NCBI RefSeq assembly: GCF_004363695.1
Contig: NZ_SNZC01000002.1
Coordinates: 310,001-374,000 of the forward strand
Source: Flavobacterium cheniae
GTDB lineage: Bacteria > Bacteroidota > Bacteroidia > Flavobacteriales > Flavobacteriaceae
Direction of reading: 5' to 3'
DNA length: 64,000 bases
Shown here: positions 17,143 to 25,746 of the stretch, one piece after another
How positions within the stretch are numbered: position 1 is the first letter of the stretch
How the letters are laid out: each line of letters starts with the position of its first letter
Notes under the pieces: model-generated
Told to the model about the DNA's origin: nothing
What the model saw: only the letters and a program-made list of their open reading frames with translations
Database searches by the model: none
Program-made: the position numbers and the translations under genes

Positions 17143-17166
17143 TTAAACAATAGATAAAATTGATAT

Positions 17167-17199
17167 AAAATGCTTCTCTTTTTAGGGAAGCATTTTTAC
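17167..17199 (+). terminator. Terminator after acyl-CoA dehydrogenase gene
   Basis: A stem of about 12 bp (17167-17178 with 17185-17196) is followed by a short T run. The T run also overlaps the -7 element of the next gene. Confidence 0.75.
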
Positions 17200-17204
17200 T
17201 TTTG
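17197..17204 (+). promoter_or_regulatory. Candidate -7 element for DUF3050 gene
   Basis: TACTTTTG matches TAnnTTTG exactly and partly overlaps the tail of the preceding terminator. It is about 63 bp before the chosen ATG at 17267. Confidence 0.45.
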
Positions 17205-17266
17205 TAGTGTACAGATTCAAAACCAAAAGAAGTCAGAATTTCGTATACAGAAATAAAAATTGCCCT

Positions 17267-18049
17267 ATGAACATTCAAACCATAAACCAATCGATTCAAA
17301 ATCAGAAAGAACAATTATTAAATCATTCGTTATACAACAAAGTAAAAACGATTGACGATTTACATTGTTTTTTAGAAAACCACATTTATGCGGTTTGGGA
17401 TTTTATGTCGTTATTAAAAGCCTTGCAGAATAAATTAACTTGTACTACAACTCCGTGGTTACCCATTGGAAATCCAGAAATTCGTTATTTAATTAACGAG
17501 ATAGTTGTAGCAGAAGAAACCGATTTAACATTGGACGGAACTCGTCAAAGTCATTTTGAAATGTATTTAGATGCGATGACACAATGTGGCGCTTCTACAA
17601 CTCAAATCAATGCTTTTTTGAAAAATGTGGAAGAAACGAAAAACATTTTTGTATCGATAAAACAAAGTGATTTACATCCGAATGTGAAAGCGTTTTTAGA
17701 TTTCACTTTTAGAGTAATTGAACAAGGAAAACCACACGAAATTGCAGCAGCTTTTACTTTTGGAAGAGAAGATCTAATTCCGAATATGTTTACCGAAATA
17801 TTGAAAAACTTTCAGCAAAATTTTCCAGAAACCGATTTGTCAAAACTAATTTACTATTTCGAAAGACATATTGAATTAGATGCCGATGAACACGGACCAA
17901 TGGCGATGCAAATGATTGCAGAACTTTGTGGCGATTCAGAACAAAATTGGAAAGAAGTAGAAGAAGTTTCGATTACAGCTTTAGAAAAGAGAATCGGGCT
18001 TTGGAATGCTATAGAAGAGCAAGTGGAATTGAAACATGAATTGGTTTAG
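17267..18049 (+). CDS. DUF3050 domain protein
   Basis: A protein of about 260 residues starting at ATG 17267; an in-frame GTG at 17207 is too close to the promoter. The helical DUF3050 layout is clear: 'LYNKVKTIDDLHCFLENHIYAVWDFMSLLKALQNKLTCT', 'INEIVVAEETD', 'FTFGREDLIPNMFTEIL' and a C-terminal 'YYFERHIELDADEHGPMAMQM'. The spaced His and Glu residues resemble haem-oxygenase-like diiron folds, so an oxidative function is possible, but none is established to my knowledge. Cytoplasmic, with no signal peptide. Convergent with the membrane-protein gene ending at 18051. Confidence 0.85.
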   Translation: MNIQTINQSIQNQKEQLLNHSLYNKVKTIDDLHCFLENHIYAVWDFMSLLKALQNKLTCTTTPWLPIGNPEIRYLINEIVVAEETDLTLDGTRQSHFEMYLDAMTQCGASTTQINAFLKNVEETKNIFVSIKQSDLHPNVKAFLDFTFRVIEQGKPHEIAAAFTFGREDLIPNMFTEILKNFQQNFPETDLSKLIYYFERHIELDADEHGPMAMQMIAELCGDSEQNWKEVEEVSITALEKRIGLWNAIEEQVELKHELV

Positions 18050-18050
18050 T

Positions 18051-19067
18051 TTATTTGTTGGTTTTCCAAATAAAACCATCTAATAGATAATGTGTAAATT
18101 GTGGAACCGTAAGTAATGGAACTAAAAGGAATTGCCATTTAAAAGCATCTATTCCAATGTTAATATTTTCGTTCCATACAAAAATTTCCCACAAATATTC
18201 TTCGGTGAAAGCAATTCCGATTAGAATTAAAACAAAGAAAAGAATTCCTTTGCTGCTTTTAAAATGAAATAATTCGCCCATTTCTTCTTTAGGTTTTGAA
18301 TCGATTTCTTTTAAATATATTAATGCCATGTAAGGTATTCCGTGAGAAACCACGTTTAAAAGTGTGAAAACTAAATCATTATTAAAATATACTATTCCAA
18401 AAAACCACGATAGTAAAGTTCCAATAATTATCAGGTTTTTTGGAATATTAAAATAGCTGGTTTTCAAATAAAGATAAAGTGTTCGACATAAGTAATATGC
18501 CACAACAAGAACATAAATTACAGTTGAAACTTGGATTAAAAACTGGCTTTCGTATCTTAAAAACTCTTTTTCAACAAACCAATTAAAAGCTCTTGGCGAA
18601 GAAAAAAACCAATATAACATTGGATAAATGGTTGCTGTGTAAATTATTAATGCATCTGAGTATCGATTGATTTTTGATTTTTCTTCCTTTCTTGCATACA
18701 ACCTAACAAACCCATATTGCTGTCTAATAAAATGGAAAACAGCTACATAAGCTAAAACTGACCAAAAAACAGAACTCCCAAAACCAAATAAAAATAAACC
18801 TATTAAAAAACAAATTATTGGCAATCCAATGTACAGTTTTTTTCTCCTTTGAAATTCTGATTTTACAAAGTAAGTTTTGAAAAGAGTCGCATAAACGTGA
18901 GCCACATCAATAAAAACAATCAAAAATAACCAAGTGTAAAAGGAATAATCTTCTTGGATTTGCGATAACCAATCCTGAAAAATAAATACAATTCCCAAAA
19001 CAAAAAATGCTGGAAAAAGTATCAACCAAAAATCGGTTTTTGATTTATGAATCCAAGGTTGTTCCAT
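18051..19067 (-). CDS. Polytopic membrane protein, last gene of polyamine-type operon
   Basis: A 338-residue membrane protein with about nine hydrophobic helices. Conserved-looking polar features include 'IDVAHVYATLFKTYF', 'FHFIRQQYGFVRLYARK', 'NVVSHGIPYMALIY' and 'VPQFTHYLLDGFIWK'. Several helix-associated His residues (HVY, FHF, SHG, THYLLDG) could bind metal or haem. It starts inside the previous gene (23-nt overlap), so translation is coupled to the flavin oxidoreductase. I do not recognise a named family. From its place it may be the membrane electron-transfer or substrate partner of that enzyme (inference). Confidence 0.75.
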   Translation of the reverse strand: MEQPWIHKSKTDFWLILFPAFFVLGIVFIFQDWLSQIQEDYSFYTWLFLIVFIDVAHVYATLFKTYFVKSEFQRRKKLYIGLPIICFLIGLFLFGFGSSVFWSVLAYVAVFHFIRQQYGFVRLYARKEEKSKINRYSDALIIYTATIYPMLYWFFSSPRAFNWFVEKEFLRYESQFLIQVSTVIYVLVVAYYLCRTLYLYLKTSYFNIPKNLIIIGTLLSWFFGIVYFNNDLVFTLLNVVSHGIPYMALIYLKEIDSKPKEEMGELFHFKSSKGILFFVLILIGIAFTEEYLWEIFVWNENINIGIDAFKWQFLLVPLLTVPQFTHYLLDGFIWKTNK

Positions 19068-20676
19068 CTACAATTTTATTAACTACATTAATTCCTTGGT
19101 GAAAAGCTTCTTCAAAAATAGAAATTCCAGCTAAATCGCTGTGTGCGAAAAAGATTTTATTTTCAATACTTTTTGAAGCTTCTTTGAGCGATTTACTTTT
19201 TAAAAAATTTGGAACAGGACTTATCATTCCGTGACCAATTCTATGAATTTCAATCGCACTTATATATTGATCAATATCTGGATGTGCTATTTTTAAATCG
19301 GATAACACTAATTCTTTCCAATGCTCAATTGGTTTTTTTAACAACTCTTTTCTGTCTTTCTTTATATCACTTGAACTAAAGCTATAATAATACGTAATAA
19401 CCTTTTTATCAATTATTTGCTCCAAATTTTGATGCTGATTATAAACGTATCCAAGACCTTTTGCTTTGTAAATTACATTATCCCATGACAGTGGAAAACT
19501 TCCATTATCAGGAATGTCGGTTAATGTGATGGAAGCTGTAAACCAAGGAGCGTAATGAAAATTATTTGCCGTATTTTTTCTTTCCGAAACCAAATACTTT
19601 GTGATATATTGTGGTGTGGCAAGAATTACTTTTTCGGCTAAAATAGTTATTGATTCATTAGATTTAGCATTAAAAACCAACACTTTAACTCCATCTGAAT
19701 TAAGTTGAATATCATATACTAAATGATTTTTCAACACTTTATTTTCAACAGCTGATTTTAATTTTTTTACCAATCTACCATTACCTTCTGGCCAGGTTAA
19801 AACCGTATCGTCATATTTGTTGTTCTCGTGTTTCCTTGCAGCAAAATAATGAATTCCGGCCCAAGCCGAAACAAATTCGATTCCTAGACCAAAATCATCT
19901 TTACAACAATAATCTACGTATTCTAAAATTTCTTCAGCCGTGAAATTATTGTCTAACAACCATTTTTTCATGGTTATTTCATCCAGTGAATTTAAAGATT
20001 CATCTGATGAACAGAATGATTTTGGAATATCAAAAAAGTACTTTTTATCATTACCTTTTTTCTCACGAAATTCAGTCATTTTTTGAAGAAAAAAATCCAT
20101 TTGATTATCAACTTCTTTGGAGTTTCCATATCTCGGAATTAAATCCGTCTGCCAAGAATTACGAATAAATAATCGCTCGTTTGGATCAAAACACAATTGC
20201 GTTTCATCAAAAACAGGTAAATTATCTTTGTAATCTACTATGATTTTTGATTCTTCTAAAAAGTTTAAAAGTTCTTTATCTCTTACATTAGGTAAAGGCA
20301 AATAATGTGCTGCTAAAGGAAATTTAGAATACTGATTTTTACCATTTGCAGAATTTCCACCTAATTTATTTTCTAATTCTAAAACTAAAAAATCTTCAAT
20401 TCCTATTTTCTTGAATTGACGTGCTGCTGATAGTCCGGAAATTCCACCGCCAACAATTAAATAAGGTATTTTAATTTCTTTGGTTGGTTTGGGAAAGTTC
20501 TTCAACCACAATCGATGCCCTAAAATATGATTGGTTCCGGTAAGTTTTAATGCAATTTCAATTAGTTTATCTTTGCAAGAAACCAACAAACTGGGTACGC
20601 CAGCTATAATAGATAAAGCGGCTATTTTTTTTATGAAAGTTCTTCGTGAATTATAATTTTCCCCACTCTTCATCAA
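19045..20676 (-). CDS. Tat-type FAD-dependent oxidoreductase (amine-oxidase-like)
   Basis: A 543-residue protein. The N-terminus carries a twin-arginine signal (SRRTFIKK, R11/R12), a hydrophobic stretch and a lipobox-like VSC (C34), so the folded flavoprotein is probably exported and lipid-anchored. The FAD-binding site is IVGGGISGLSAA at 74-85, followed by 'LVLELENKLGGNSANG', as in flavin amine oxidases and NAD(P)-binding oxidoreductases. A C-terminal 'FFAHSDLAGISIFEEAFHQG' matches the FAD-cap segment. It overlaps the spermidine-synthase-like gene by 26 nt. A polyamine as substrate is suggested by context but unproven. Confidence 0.85.
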   Translation of the reverse strand: MMKSGENYNSRRTFIKKIAALSIIAGVPSLLVSCKDKLIEIALKLTGTNHILGHRLWLKNFPKPTKEIKIPYLIVGGGISGLSAARQFKKIGIEDFLVLELENKLGGNSANGKNQYSKFPLAAHYLPLPNVRDKELLNFLEESKIIVDYKDNLPVFDETQLCFDPNERLFIRNSWQTDLIPRYGNSKEVDNQMDFFLQKMTEFREKKGNDKKYFFDIPKSFCSSDESLNSLDEITMKKWLLDNNFTAEEILEYVDYCCKDDFGLGIEFVSAWAGIHYFAARKHENNKYDDTVLTWPEGNGRLVKKLKSAVENKVLKNHLVYDIQLNSDGVKVLVFNAKSNESITILAEKVILATPQYITKYLVSERKNTANNFHYAPWFTASITLTDIPDNGSFPLSWDNVIYKAKGLGYVYNQHQNLEQIIDKKVITYYYSFSSSDIKKDRKELLKKPIEHWKELVLSDLKIAHPDIDQYISAIEIHRIGHGMISPVPNFLKSKSLKEASKSIENKIFFAHSDLAGISIFEEAFHQGINVVNKIVDGTTLDS

Positions 20677-22165
20677 AATAGCGTACTAAAATTTGGTTAT
20701 CTAATCGATTTACTTCAACATTACTTGCCTTCATATCACTAGTAAATTGATTTAGTGTATTGTATTTATAATTATAAAATCGAAGATTTTCAACTTTTCT
20801 ATTTACTATATTAAAATCATAACTCGGATTGTTTGAGGTTATGGTAAAACCCCATTCGCCAAAAGATGGTACATAAACATGATAAGCATCTGTATTAGAA
20901 AAAGAAGTTTTTACAGTTTTATTGATACACCAAAATGATTTAGGTGCAAAATAAGGCGAAGTTGTTTGAATAACTACAACTGCATTTGACGCTAAAATTT
21001 TAGAAAGCGATTGATAAAAATTAACCGAATATAATTTCCCTAAACTATAATTGGAAGGATCAGGAAAATCTATGATGACCACATTATATTTTTTTTGAGC
21101 TTCTTTTACCCAAAGAAATGCATCTTGGTTAAAAACGCTTAGTTTCTTATTCTCAAAGGAATTATTATTCAAACTTTTTAGTACTGGATTTGTTGTAAAT
21201 AACTTCGTCATTCCTCCATCTAAATCTACTAACGTAATTTTTTTTACGGCATCGTACTTTAAAATTTCTCTAACTGCTAAACCATCACCACCACCAAGAA
21301 CTAAAACTTCATCCACTGAATTTGCGCTTGACATAGCTGGATGTACCAGTGCTTCATGATAACGATATTCATCGGCTGAGCTGAATTGTAAATTGTTATT
21401 CAAATACAATTTATAATCATTTTTTAAATGCGTCAACACGATTCGTTGATAAGAAGTAGTTTTTGTAAAAACGATATTTTCACCATATAATTTCTCTTCC
21501 GAAAAAGAGAGAATTTTTTCGGAAAAAATAAAAAAGCCAACTAAAATTAGAAAAGAGATTATCGCTTTAGCTTTCAAAAAATACACTTTCTTGATTTCTT
21601 TTTCTAATATAAAACAAAGTGCAATAGCAACACTTAGATTAATCATTCCAAAAAACAAGGAAGTTCTTATAATTCCTAATTGCGGAATAAAAACCAAAGG
21701 AAACAATACTGAAGCAAGCAAAGCACCAATGTAATCAAAGGTAAACACATTAGAAACTAAGTCGCTAAACTTAACCTTGTCTTTTAGAATATTCATTAAA
21801 AGCGGAATTTCTAATCCGACTAAACAACCTGTAATGAATACTAAAAAATAAAGGATGAACTGAAAATAGGCTACTTTTTCAAAAAGCAAGAATAGTATAA
21901 CCGAACTTAATCCGCCAATAATTCCAACCACAATTTCAATTTCAATAAATGTATTGAGTTGATTTCTTTTGATAAATTTTGCAAAATAAGATCCTATTCC
22001 CATAGAAAATAAGTATACTCCTATGATGAATGAAAATTGTTTTACAGAATCTCCTAAAAGATAACTCGCTAACGTTCCCGCGACTAATTCATAGATTAAG
22101 CCACAAGTTGCGATAACAAAAACTGCAAATAATAATAGGTATTCAAACCTAAAAAATTTACCCAT
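20651..22165 (-). CDS. Membrane-fused spermidine-synthase-like aminopropyltransferase
   Basis: A 504-residue fusion. Residues 1-220 hold about seven membrane helices; residues 225-500 are a spermidine-synthase fold. The catalytic part keeps 'DEYRYHEALVHPAM' (gate and Tyr/His), GGGDG at 291-295, the decarboxylated-AdoMet acidic strand 'LVDLDGG', and IIDFPDP at 365-370. In classical SpeE the last motif reads VDSTDP, so the Ser-Thr beside the amine-binding Asp is replaced by Phe-Pro here. The acceptor may therefore differ from putrescine. It overlaps the DUF350 gene by 8 nt. An AdoMet decarboxylase is the first gene of the same operon. Confidence 0.9.
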   Translation of the reverse strand: MGKFFRFEYLLLFAVFVIATCGLIYELVAGTLASYLLGDSVKQFSFIIGVYLFSMGIGSYFAKFIKRNQLNTFIEIEIVVGIIGGLSSVILFLLFEKVAYFQFILYFLVFITGCLVGLEIPLLMNILKDKVKFSDLVSNVFTFDYIGALLASVLFPLVFIPQLGIIRTSLFFGMINLSVAIALCFILEKEIKKVYFLKAKAIISFLILVGFFIFSEKILSFSEEKLYGENIVFTKTTSYQRIVLTHLKNDYKLYLNNNLQFSSADEYRYHEALVHPAMSSANSVDEVLVLGGGDGLAVREILKYDAVKKITLVDLDGGMTKLFTTNPVLKSLNNNSFENKKLSVFNQDAFLWVKEAQKKYNVVIIDFPDPSNYSLGKLYSVNFYQSLSKILASNAVVVIQTTSPYFAPKSFWCINKTVKTSFSNTDAYHVYVPSFGEWGFTITSNNPSYDFNIVNRKVENLRFYNYKYNTLNQFTSDMKASNVEVNRLDNQILVRYFDEEWGKL

Positions 22166-22373
22166 GAATTGCTGCGCTAATAATAAGAGAAATTCCGATA
22201 ATTAATGCTGCAAAAACAATAGCTAATGCTGTGTTTTTATTTTGAACAATTTCTTTCCAAGTATTTTCAGGTGTAATTTTTTCAATTATATAATAACTTA
22301 TAATTAAAACTACAACCCCAATCACTGAAAAAATTAACGCATTTACTATGCCTTTTAATGCAATATATTCCAT
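22158..22373 (-). CDS. DUF350 membrane protein (single unit)
   Basis: A 71-residue protein with two membrane helices. The second carries the DUF350 pattern 'NKNTALAIVFAALIIGISLIISAAIHG'. Many DUF350 proteins are about 130 residues with two such units; this one has one unit and may dimerise. DUF350 (YjfL in E. coli) has, to my recollection, been linked by gene neighbourhood to envelope stress and polyamine-type genes. It starts 6 bases after the small membrane-peptide gene and overlaps the spermidine-synthase-like gene. Confidence 0.85.
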   Translation of the reverse strand: MEYIALKGIVNALIFSVIGVVVLIISYYIIEKITPENTWKEIVQNKNTALAIVFAALIIGISLIISAAIHG

Positions 22374-22379
22374 ATTAAA

Positions 22380-22556
22380 TTATTTATGATAAAATCTATT
22401 TACTGTGCTGTACCCTCTAGAACCGCCTGAATTTGACTTTTCAGTAGATTCGCAATCGCAAATTCTACTTCCGGTAAAGGAATAACCTAAAAACAATGTA
22501 TAGACTAAAAGTCCAAATACAATTGCCCATTTATTATTAATGATAAACTGCTTCAT
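22380..22556 (-). CDS. Small membrane peptide with CxC motif
   Basis: A 58-residue protein: one membrane helix (about 10-28, AIVFGLLVYTLFLGYSFTG), then RICDCES and a Ser/Gly-rich tail ending VNRFYHK. The frame extends ten codons further upstream, but those overlap the preceding gene; the ATG at 22556 lies 4 bases after that gene's stop. The tight fit in a seven-gene operon supports it as real. The CDC pair could bind metal or form a disulfide. No known family. Confidence 0.7.
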   Translation of the reverse strand: MKQFIINNKWAIVFGLLVYTLFLGYSFTGSRICDCESTEKSNSGGSRGYSTVNRFYHK

Positions 22557-22560
22557 ATTA

Positions 22561-23787
22561 CTACTCGGTGTAAGGTGTAAAATCACTATTCTCCCATCTT
22601 CTTTGTTCGAAGTTTTTCTTTAAAAAGAAAATTATTGCAAAAATCCCACCCAGAAAAACTAAACTTAACATAAAATTCCAAACCGATGATTCATTCCAAA
22701 CTGCTTTTATATTCATGGTTTGATTAGAAGTGTCTGTATCTTGTTTTGAAGGTATTATTACCAAGTGATATTTTCCTTGTGCCACACCACAAAAATTAAA
22801 GGTTGTACTTGTACTTCCTTCTGTCCAACTTTCTCCATCGGTATAACCACTGTAATACTCAATATCTTTTTGAGCATATTCTTCTTCATTTGTAGCTTCA
22901 TTAACCAATGAAACTTGTGCATTTGCCCATGAATTGTTAACATCTGAACTAGCTGAAACAACCAAAGGAGCAGGACTTCCTTTCAAATCAAATGAAGACG
23001 AAATGAATTCCTTATTTTTATATTCATCAAAATTTAATGACGTATACAATACGTTTTTCTCTGTTCTACCCATATTAAAAAAGATATAGGTAGCTAAAAT
23101 TAATATAGCAAATGATATAAAAACAAGAAGGGTGTTAAAGATATTAAATAAAAATGGCTGAACGAGTCCTACTCCAGATTTAGATGGAAGTTGACTAACA
23201 TTAAATATTTTTTTTACTTCACTTGAAGAAATATGCTTTCCTAAATAAGTTGTATCATCATTATCAAATTCTTCGATAGAAATTATAAATGGTGGATTAA
23301 TATATTCTACCATTTTTACTGGCCTACCACTTATTTCAAACTCATAAAAACCATAGATTCTTGCAATGAAAGTATCTGTATATTCATAAAGATTGTATGA
23401 TATTTCTTTGTGTGTGAGTTTCTTGTATTTACGTGATACATCATACGATTCTGGAACTTCTTCTAATAAAATCCAATGTCCGTCAGTTTCAGAAAGATAT
23501 TTTACTTTGCCCGATTTTGACATTAAAGTATATTCACGCCAATAATATATAGCATGAGCTTTTTTAATGATTAATCCAACTATTTCATAGGTTTCTCCAT
23601 CAATTATTCCTTTTGTCCCGATTTTTAGAATGGCATCTTTTGGAGAATAATCGTATGCTTTTTCGAATTTTAACTTCGAATTATTATAGGTAAAAAAACT
23701 ATTACAATGAGAACAACCAAAGCTTTTTACTTCAAAACTTGATTCAATAGCAGTATTTTGATTGCATTTAGGACAAGTTAACTCCAT
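22561..23787 (-). CDS. Zinc-ribbon DUF4178 membrane protein
   Basis: A 408-residue protein. A zinc ribbon at the N-terminus (C5xxC8, C25xxC28) is followed by a DUF4178 unit (about 50-120: 'LKIGTKGIIDGETYEIVGLIIKKAHAIYYWREYTLMSKSG ... WILLEEV'), a second beta region, and two membrane helices (about 208-230 and 368-390) that bracket an extracytoplasmic beta domain. DUF4178 is often found beside AdoMet decarboxylase and DUF350 genes, a link I recall from comparative genomics. It starts two bases after the AdoMetDC stop. The molecular role is unknown; it could be a scaffold or sensor. Confidence 0.85.
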   Translation of the reverse strand: MELTCPKCNQNTAIESSFEVKSFGCSHCNSFFTYNNSKLKFEKAYDYSPKDAILKIGTKGIIDGETYEIVGLIIKKAHAIYYWREYTLMSKSGKVKYLSETDGHWILLEEVPESYDVSRKYKKLTHKEISYNLYEYTDTFIARIYGFYEFEISGRPVKMVEYINPPFIISIEEFDNDDTTYLGKHISSSEVKKIFNVSQLPSKSGVGLVQPFLFNIFNTLLVFISFAILILATYIFFNMGRTEKNVLYTSLNFDEYKNKEFISSSFDLKGSPAPLVVSASSDVNNSWANAQVSLVNEATNEEEYAQKDIEYYSGYTDGESWTEGSTSTTFNFCGVAQGKYHLVIIPSKQDTDTSNQTMNIKAVWNESSVWNFMLSLVFLGGIFAIIFFLKKNFEQRRWENSDFTPYTE

Positions 23788-23789
23788 AT

Positions 23790-24152
23790 TTATCTTTCAA
23801 CTTCTATTTGTTTAACAATATTTGCTTCAAAATAAGCTATAAAATCTTTTGCAATACTTCTAACTCTATTAGAATTATCTTGAGAATAATTACAAAGATA
23901 AACATCCATAGTTAACGTATTAATTTCTGGCCAGGTATGGATACAAATATGAGATTCTTTTAAACAATAAGCAATCGTAAAACTTCCGTTTTCAAAAACA
24001 AATGAAGTATTTCCTACTTTTTCTAATTGATTTTCAACCAGAAGATTGTCGGTAAAAGACACAAAACCTAATAAATCTATTAATTTATTACTATTTGAAA
24101 CTTCGAGCGTTAATAATTGATGTAATCCTAAAAGATTGCTTTGTTTTTCCAT
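23790..24152 (-). CDS. speD: S-adenosylmethionine decarboxylase proenzyme (SpeD/SpeH type)
   Basis: A 120-residue prokaryotic AdoMet decarboxylase that makes decarboxylated AdoMet, the aminopropyl donor for polyamines. Self-cleavage should occur between E66 and S67 in KESHICIHTWPE to create the pyruvoyl group. The catalytic partners expected at +5 and +20 from that Ser are present as H72 and C87, so the active site looks complete. Length is normal for this class. First gene of a seven-gene operon that includes a spermidine-synthase-like enzyme, its probable user. Confidence 0.93.
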   Translation of the reverse strand: MEKQSNLLGLHQLLTLEVSNSNKLIDLLGFVSFTDNLLVENQLEKVGNTSFVFENGSFTIAYCLKESHICIHTWPEINTLTMDVYLCNYSQDNSNRVRSIAKDFIAYFEANIVKQIEVER

Positions 24153-24187
24153 TATTTAAAAGTAAACATATTCTTTATACGTTTTAT

Positions 24188-24203
24188 TTCTACAAATGTT
24201 ACA
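24188..24203 (-). promoter_or_regulatory. Candidate promoter or operator before the speD operon
   Basis: The minus strand reads TGTAACATTTGTAGAA. It contains AACATTTG, a 7/8 match to the -7 element, and matches 13 of 16 bases of the palindrome at 30047-30062. It lies about 36 bp before the speD start. Confidence 0.35.
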
Positions 24204-24216
24204 ATAAAAAATAAAA

Positions 24217-24238
24217 AAAGCGAGAAAAATCTCGCTTT
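24217..24238 (-). terminator. Ferredoxin gene terminator
   Basis: A perfect 8-bp stem AAAGCGAG/CTCGCTTT overlaps the ferredoxin stop codon and is followed by a T-rich run on the minus strand. It separates the ferredoxin unit from the speD operon. Confidence 0.75.
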
Positions 24239-24569
24239 ATTGTTCTGGTGCTATTTCAATTTCTAAACCTTCTAAATCTACCGTGATTGGAATTTGACAA
24301 CCTAACCTCGAATTATCCTTTACGTGATAAGCTTCCCAAAGCATTGCTTCTTCATCTGGATTGCGCTCTAATGAGATTACATCATTTAAAATATAACACT
24401 GACAAGAAGCGCACATGGCCATACCGCCACAAACTCCAACAGTTCCTTCTTCGGCTAATTCATAAGAACGAATTAACTCCATGATGTTCATGTTCATGTC
24501 GGTTGGGGCTAACACTTCGTGTTTAACTCCGTTTCTGTCGGTTATGAAAATGGTTACGTCTTGGCTCAT
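24237..24569 (-). CDS. 2Fe-2S ferredoxin (adrenodoxin type)
   Basis: A 110-residue ferredoxin with the [2Fe-2S] ligands C47, C53, C56 and C91 in 'GVCGGMAMCASCQCY ... LGCQIPI', the spacing of adrenodoxin and Fdx of Fe-S assembly. The frame can extend to a TTG at 24578, but the ATG at 24569 follows the upstream stop by one base and gives a normal N-terminus (MSQDVTIFITDRNG). It is paired with a ferredoxin reductase gene and lies near NifU-like and Mrp genes, which points to electron supply for Fe-S cluster synthesis or an oxygenase. Confidence 0.93.
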   Translation of the reverse strand: MSQDVTIFITDRNGVKHEVLAPTDMNMNIMELIRSYELAEEGTVGVCGGMAMCASCQCYILNDVISLERNPDEEAMLWEAYHVKDNSRLGCQIPITVDLEGLEIEIAPEQ

Positions 24570-24570
24570 A

Positions 24571-25629
24571 TTAATCAATCGATTTTACAACGGCTTTTTC
24601 AGCTTCTTTTCTTGTTCCGTCAAAACCATCTACTCCAGAAACGGTTGTATATTTTAATACATAACGTTTTCCTGGATTGATTCTGTTGTAGACACTTTGG
24701 CACATTAAAGTCGCTTCGTGAAAACCACATAAAATCAATTTCAATTTCCCTGGATAAATGTTTACGTCACCGATAGCGTAAATTCCGTCGATATTGGTTT
24801 GATAATCTAATGCGTTATTTACTTTAATGGCGTTCTTTTCGATTTCTAATCCCCAGTTAGCAATTGGACCTAACTTTGGTGTTAATCCGAAAAGCGGAAT
24901 GAAATAATCACATTCTACTTTCATTCTAGCTCCGTTAACTTCAATATCAACAGCGGTTATTCTTTCACTTCCATTAAATCCAACAACTTCTGCAGGAGTA
25001 ACTAATTTAATCTTTCCAGCGTTTTTCAACTCTTGCACTTTTTCAACCGAATCTAAAGCGCCTCTAAATTCGTTTCTTCTATGAACTAAAGTCACTGAAT
25101 TCGCAACATTCGACAAGAAAATACTCCAATCTAAAGCAGAGTCACCTCCACCTGCGATTACGATATTTTTTCCACGATATTTTTCTGGATCTTTTACAAA
25201 ATAATCAACTCCACGGTCTTCCTTTTCGTAAAATTCGATATCTTTAAGAATCGGTTTTCTTGGTTCAAATGTCCCTAAACCACCTGCAATTGCAATCGCT
25301 TTGGCTTGGTGTTTTGTGCCTTCATTAGTGGTTACGATGAAAGTTCCGTCTTCTAATTTTTGAATGGTTTCAGCAGTTTCCCCTAACGTAAATCCAGGTT
25401 GAAACTGTTTGATTTGTTCCATCAAATTGGTTACCAAATCTCCAGCTAGTACTGATGGATAACCTGGAATATCGAAGATTGGTTTTTTTGGATACAACTC
25501 CGCTAACTGTCCGCCTGGCTGAGGCAAGGCATCAATAATATGACATTTTAACTGTAATAATCCGGCTTCGAAAACGGCAAAAAGTCCCGTAGGACCTGCG
25601 CCAATAATTAATATATCCGTTTGAATCAT
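24571..25629 (-). CDS. Ferredoxin-NADP reductase, thioredoxin-reductase-like
   Basis: A 352-residue FAD/NADPH reductase of the type found in Firmicutes and Bacteroidota. The FAD motif is IIGAGPTGLFAV, the NADP motif is IAGGGDSALDW, and the C-terminal FAD-binding segment is 'IDGIYAIGDVNIYPGKLKLILCGFHEA'. There is no CxxC redox disulfide, which separates it from true thioredoxin reductase. It probably reduces the ferredoxin encoded immediately downstream. Repeated GTTACA-type motifs lie upstream at 25649-25697. Confidence 0.92.
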   Translation of the reverse strand: MIQTDILIIGAGPTGLFAVFEAGLLQLKCHIIDALPQPGGQLAELYPKKPIFDIPGYPSVLAGDLVTNLMEQIKQFQPGFTLGETAETIQKLEDGTFIVTTNEGTKHQAKAIAIAGGLGTFEPRKPILKDIEFYEKEDRGVDYFVKDPEKYRGKNIVIAGGGDSALDWSIFLSNVANSVTLVHRRNEFRGALDSVEKVQELKNAGKIKLVTPAEVVGFNGSERITAVDIEVNGARMKVECDYFIPLFGLTPKLGPIANWGLEIEKNAIKVNNALDYQTNIDGIYAIGDVNIYPGKLKLILCGFHEATLMCQSVYNRINPGKRYVLKYTTVSGVDGFDGTRKEAEKAVVKSID

Positions 25630-25648
25630 GTTTTAAAATCTTTTAGTG

Positions 25649-25697
25649 TTGTAAAGTTACAAATACTAAAATTTGCTATACGTTACAATAGTTACAA
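25649..25697 (-). promoter_or_regulatory. Cluster of GTTACA/TGTAAC motifs before ferredoxin reductase
   Basis: TTGTAA-AG-TTACAA (25649-25662) is a perfect inverted repeat. Two further GTTACA copies lie at 25682-25687 and 25691-25696 as direct repeats nine bases apart. The position upstream of the gene suggests an operator, possibly related to the site at 30047-30062. Confidence 0.35.
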
Positions 25698-25746
25698 AGA
25701 GGCAAAATTGAAGAATTGAAATATAACATAATATGATAATAATCAG

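Noticed and set aside
19986..20168. 60-codon frame antisense to the flavin oxidoreductase
   Set aside because: It lies wholly within a well-supported gene and lacks protein-like features.
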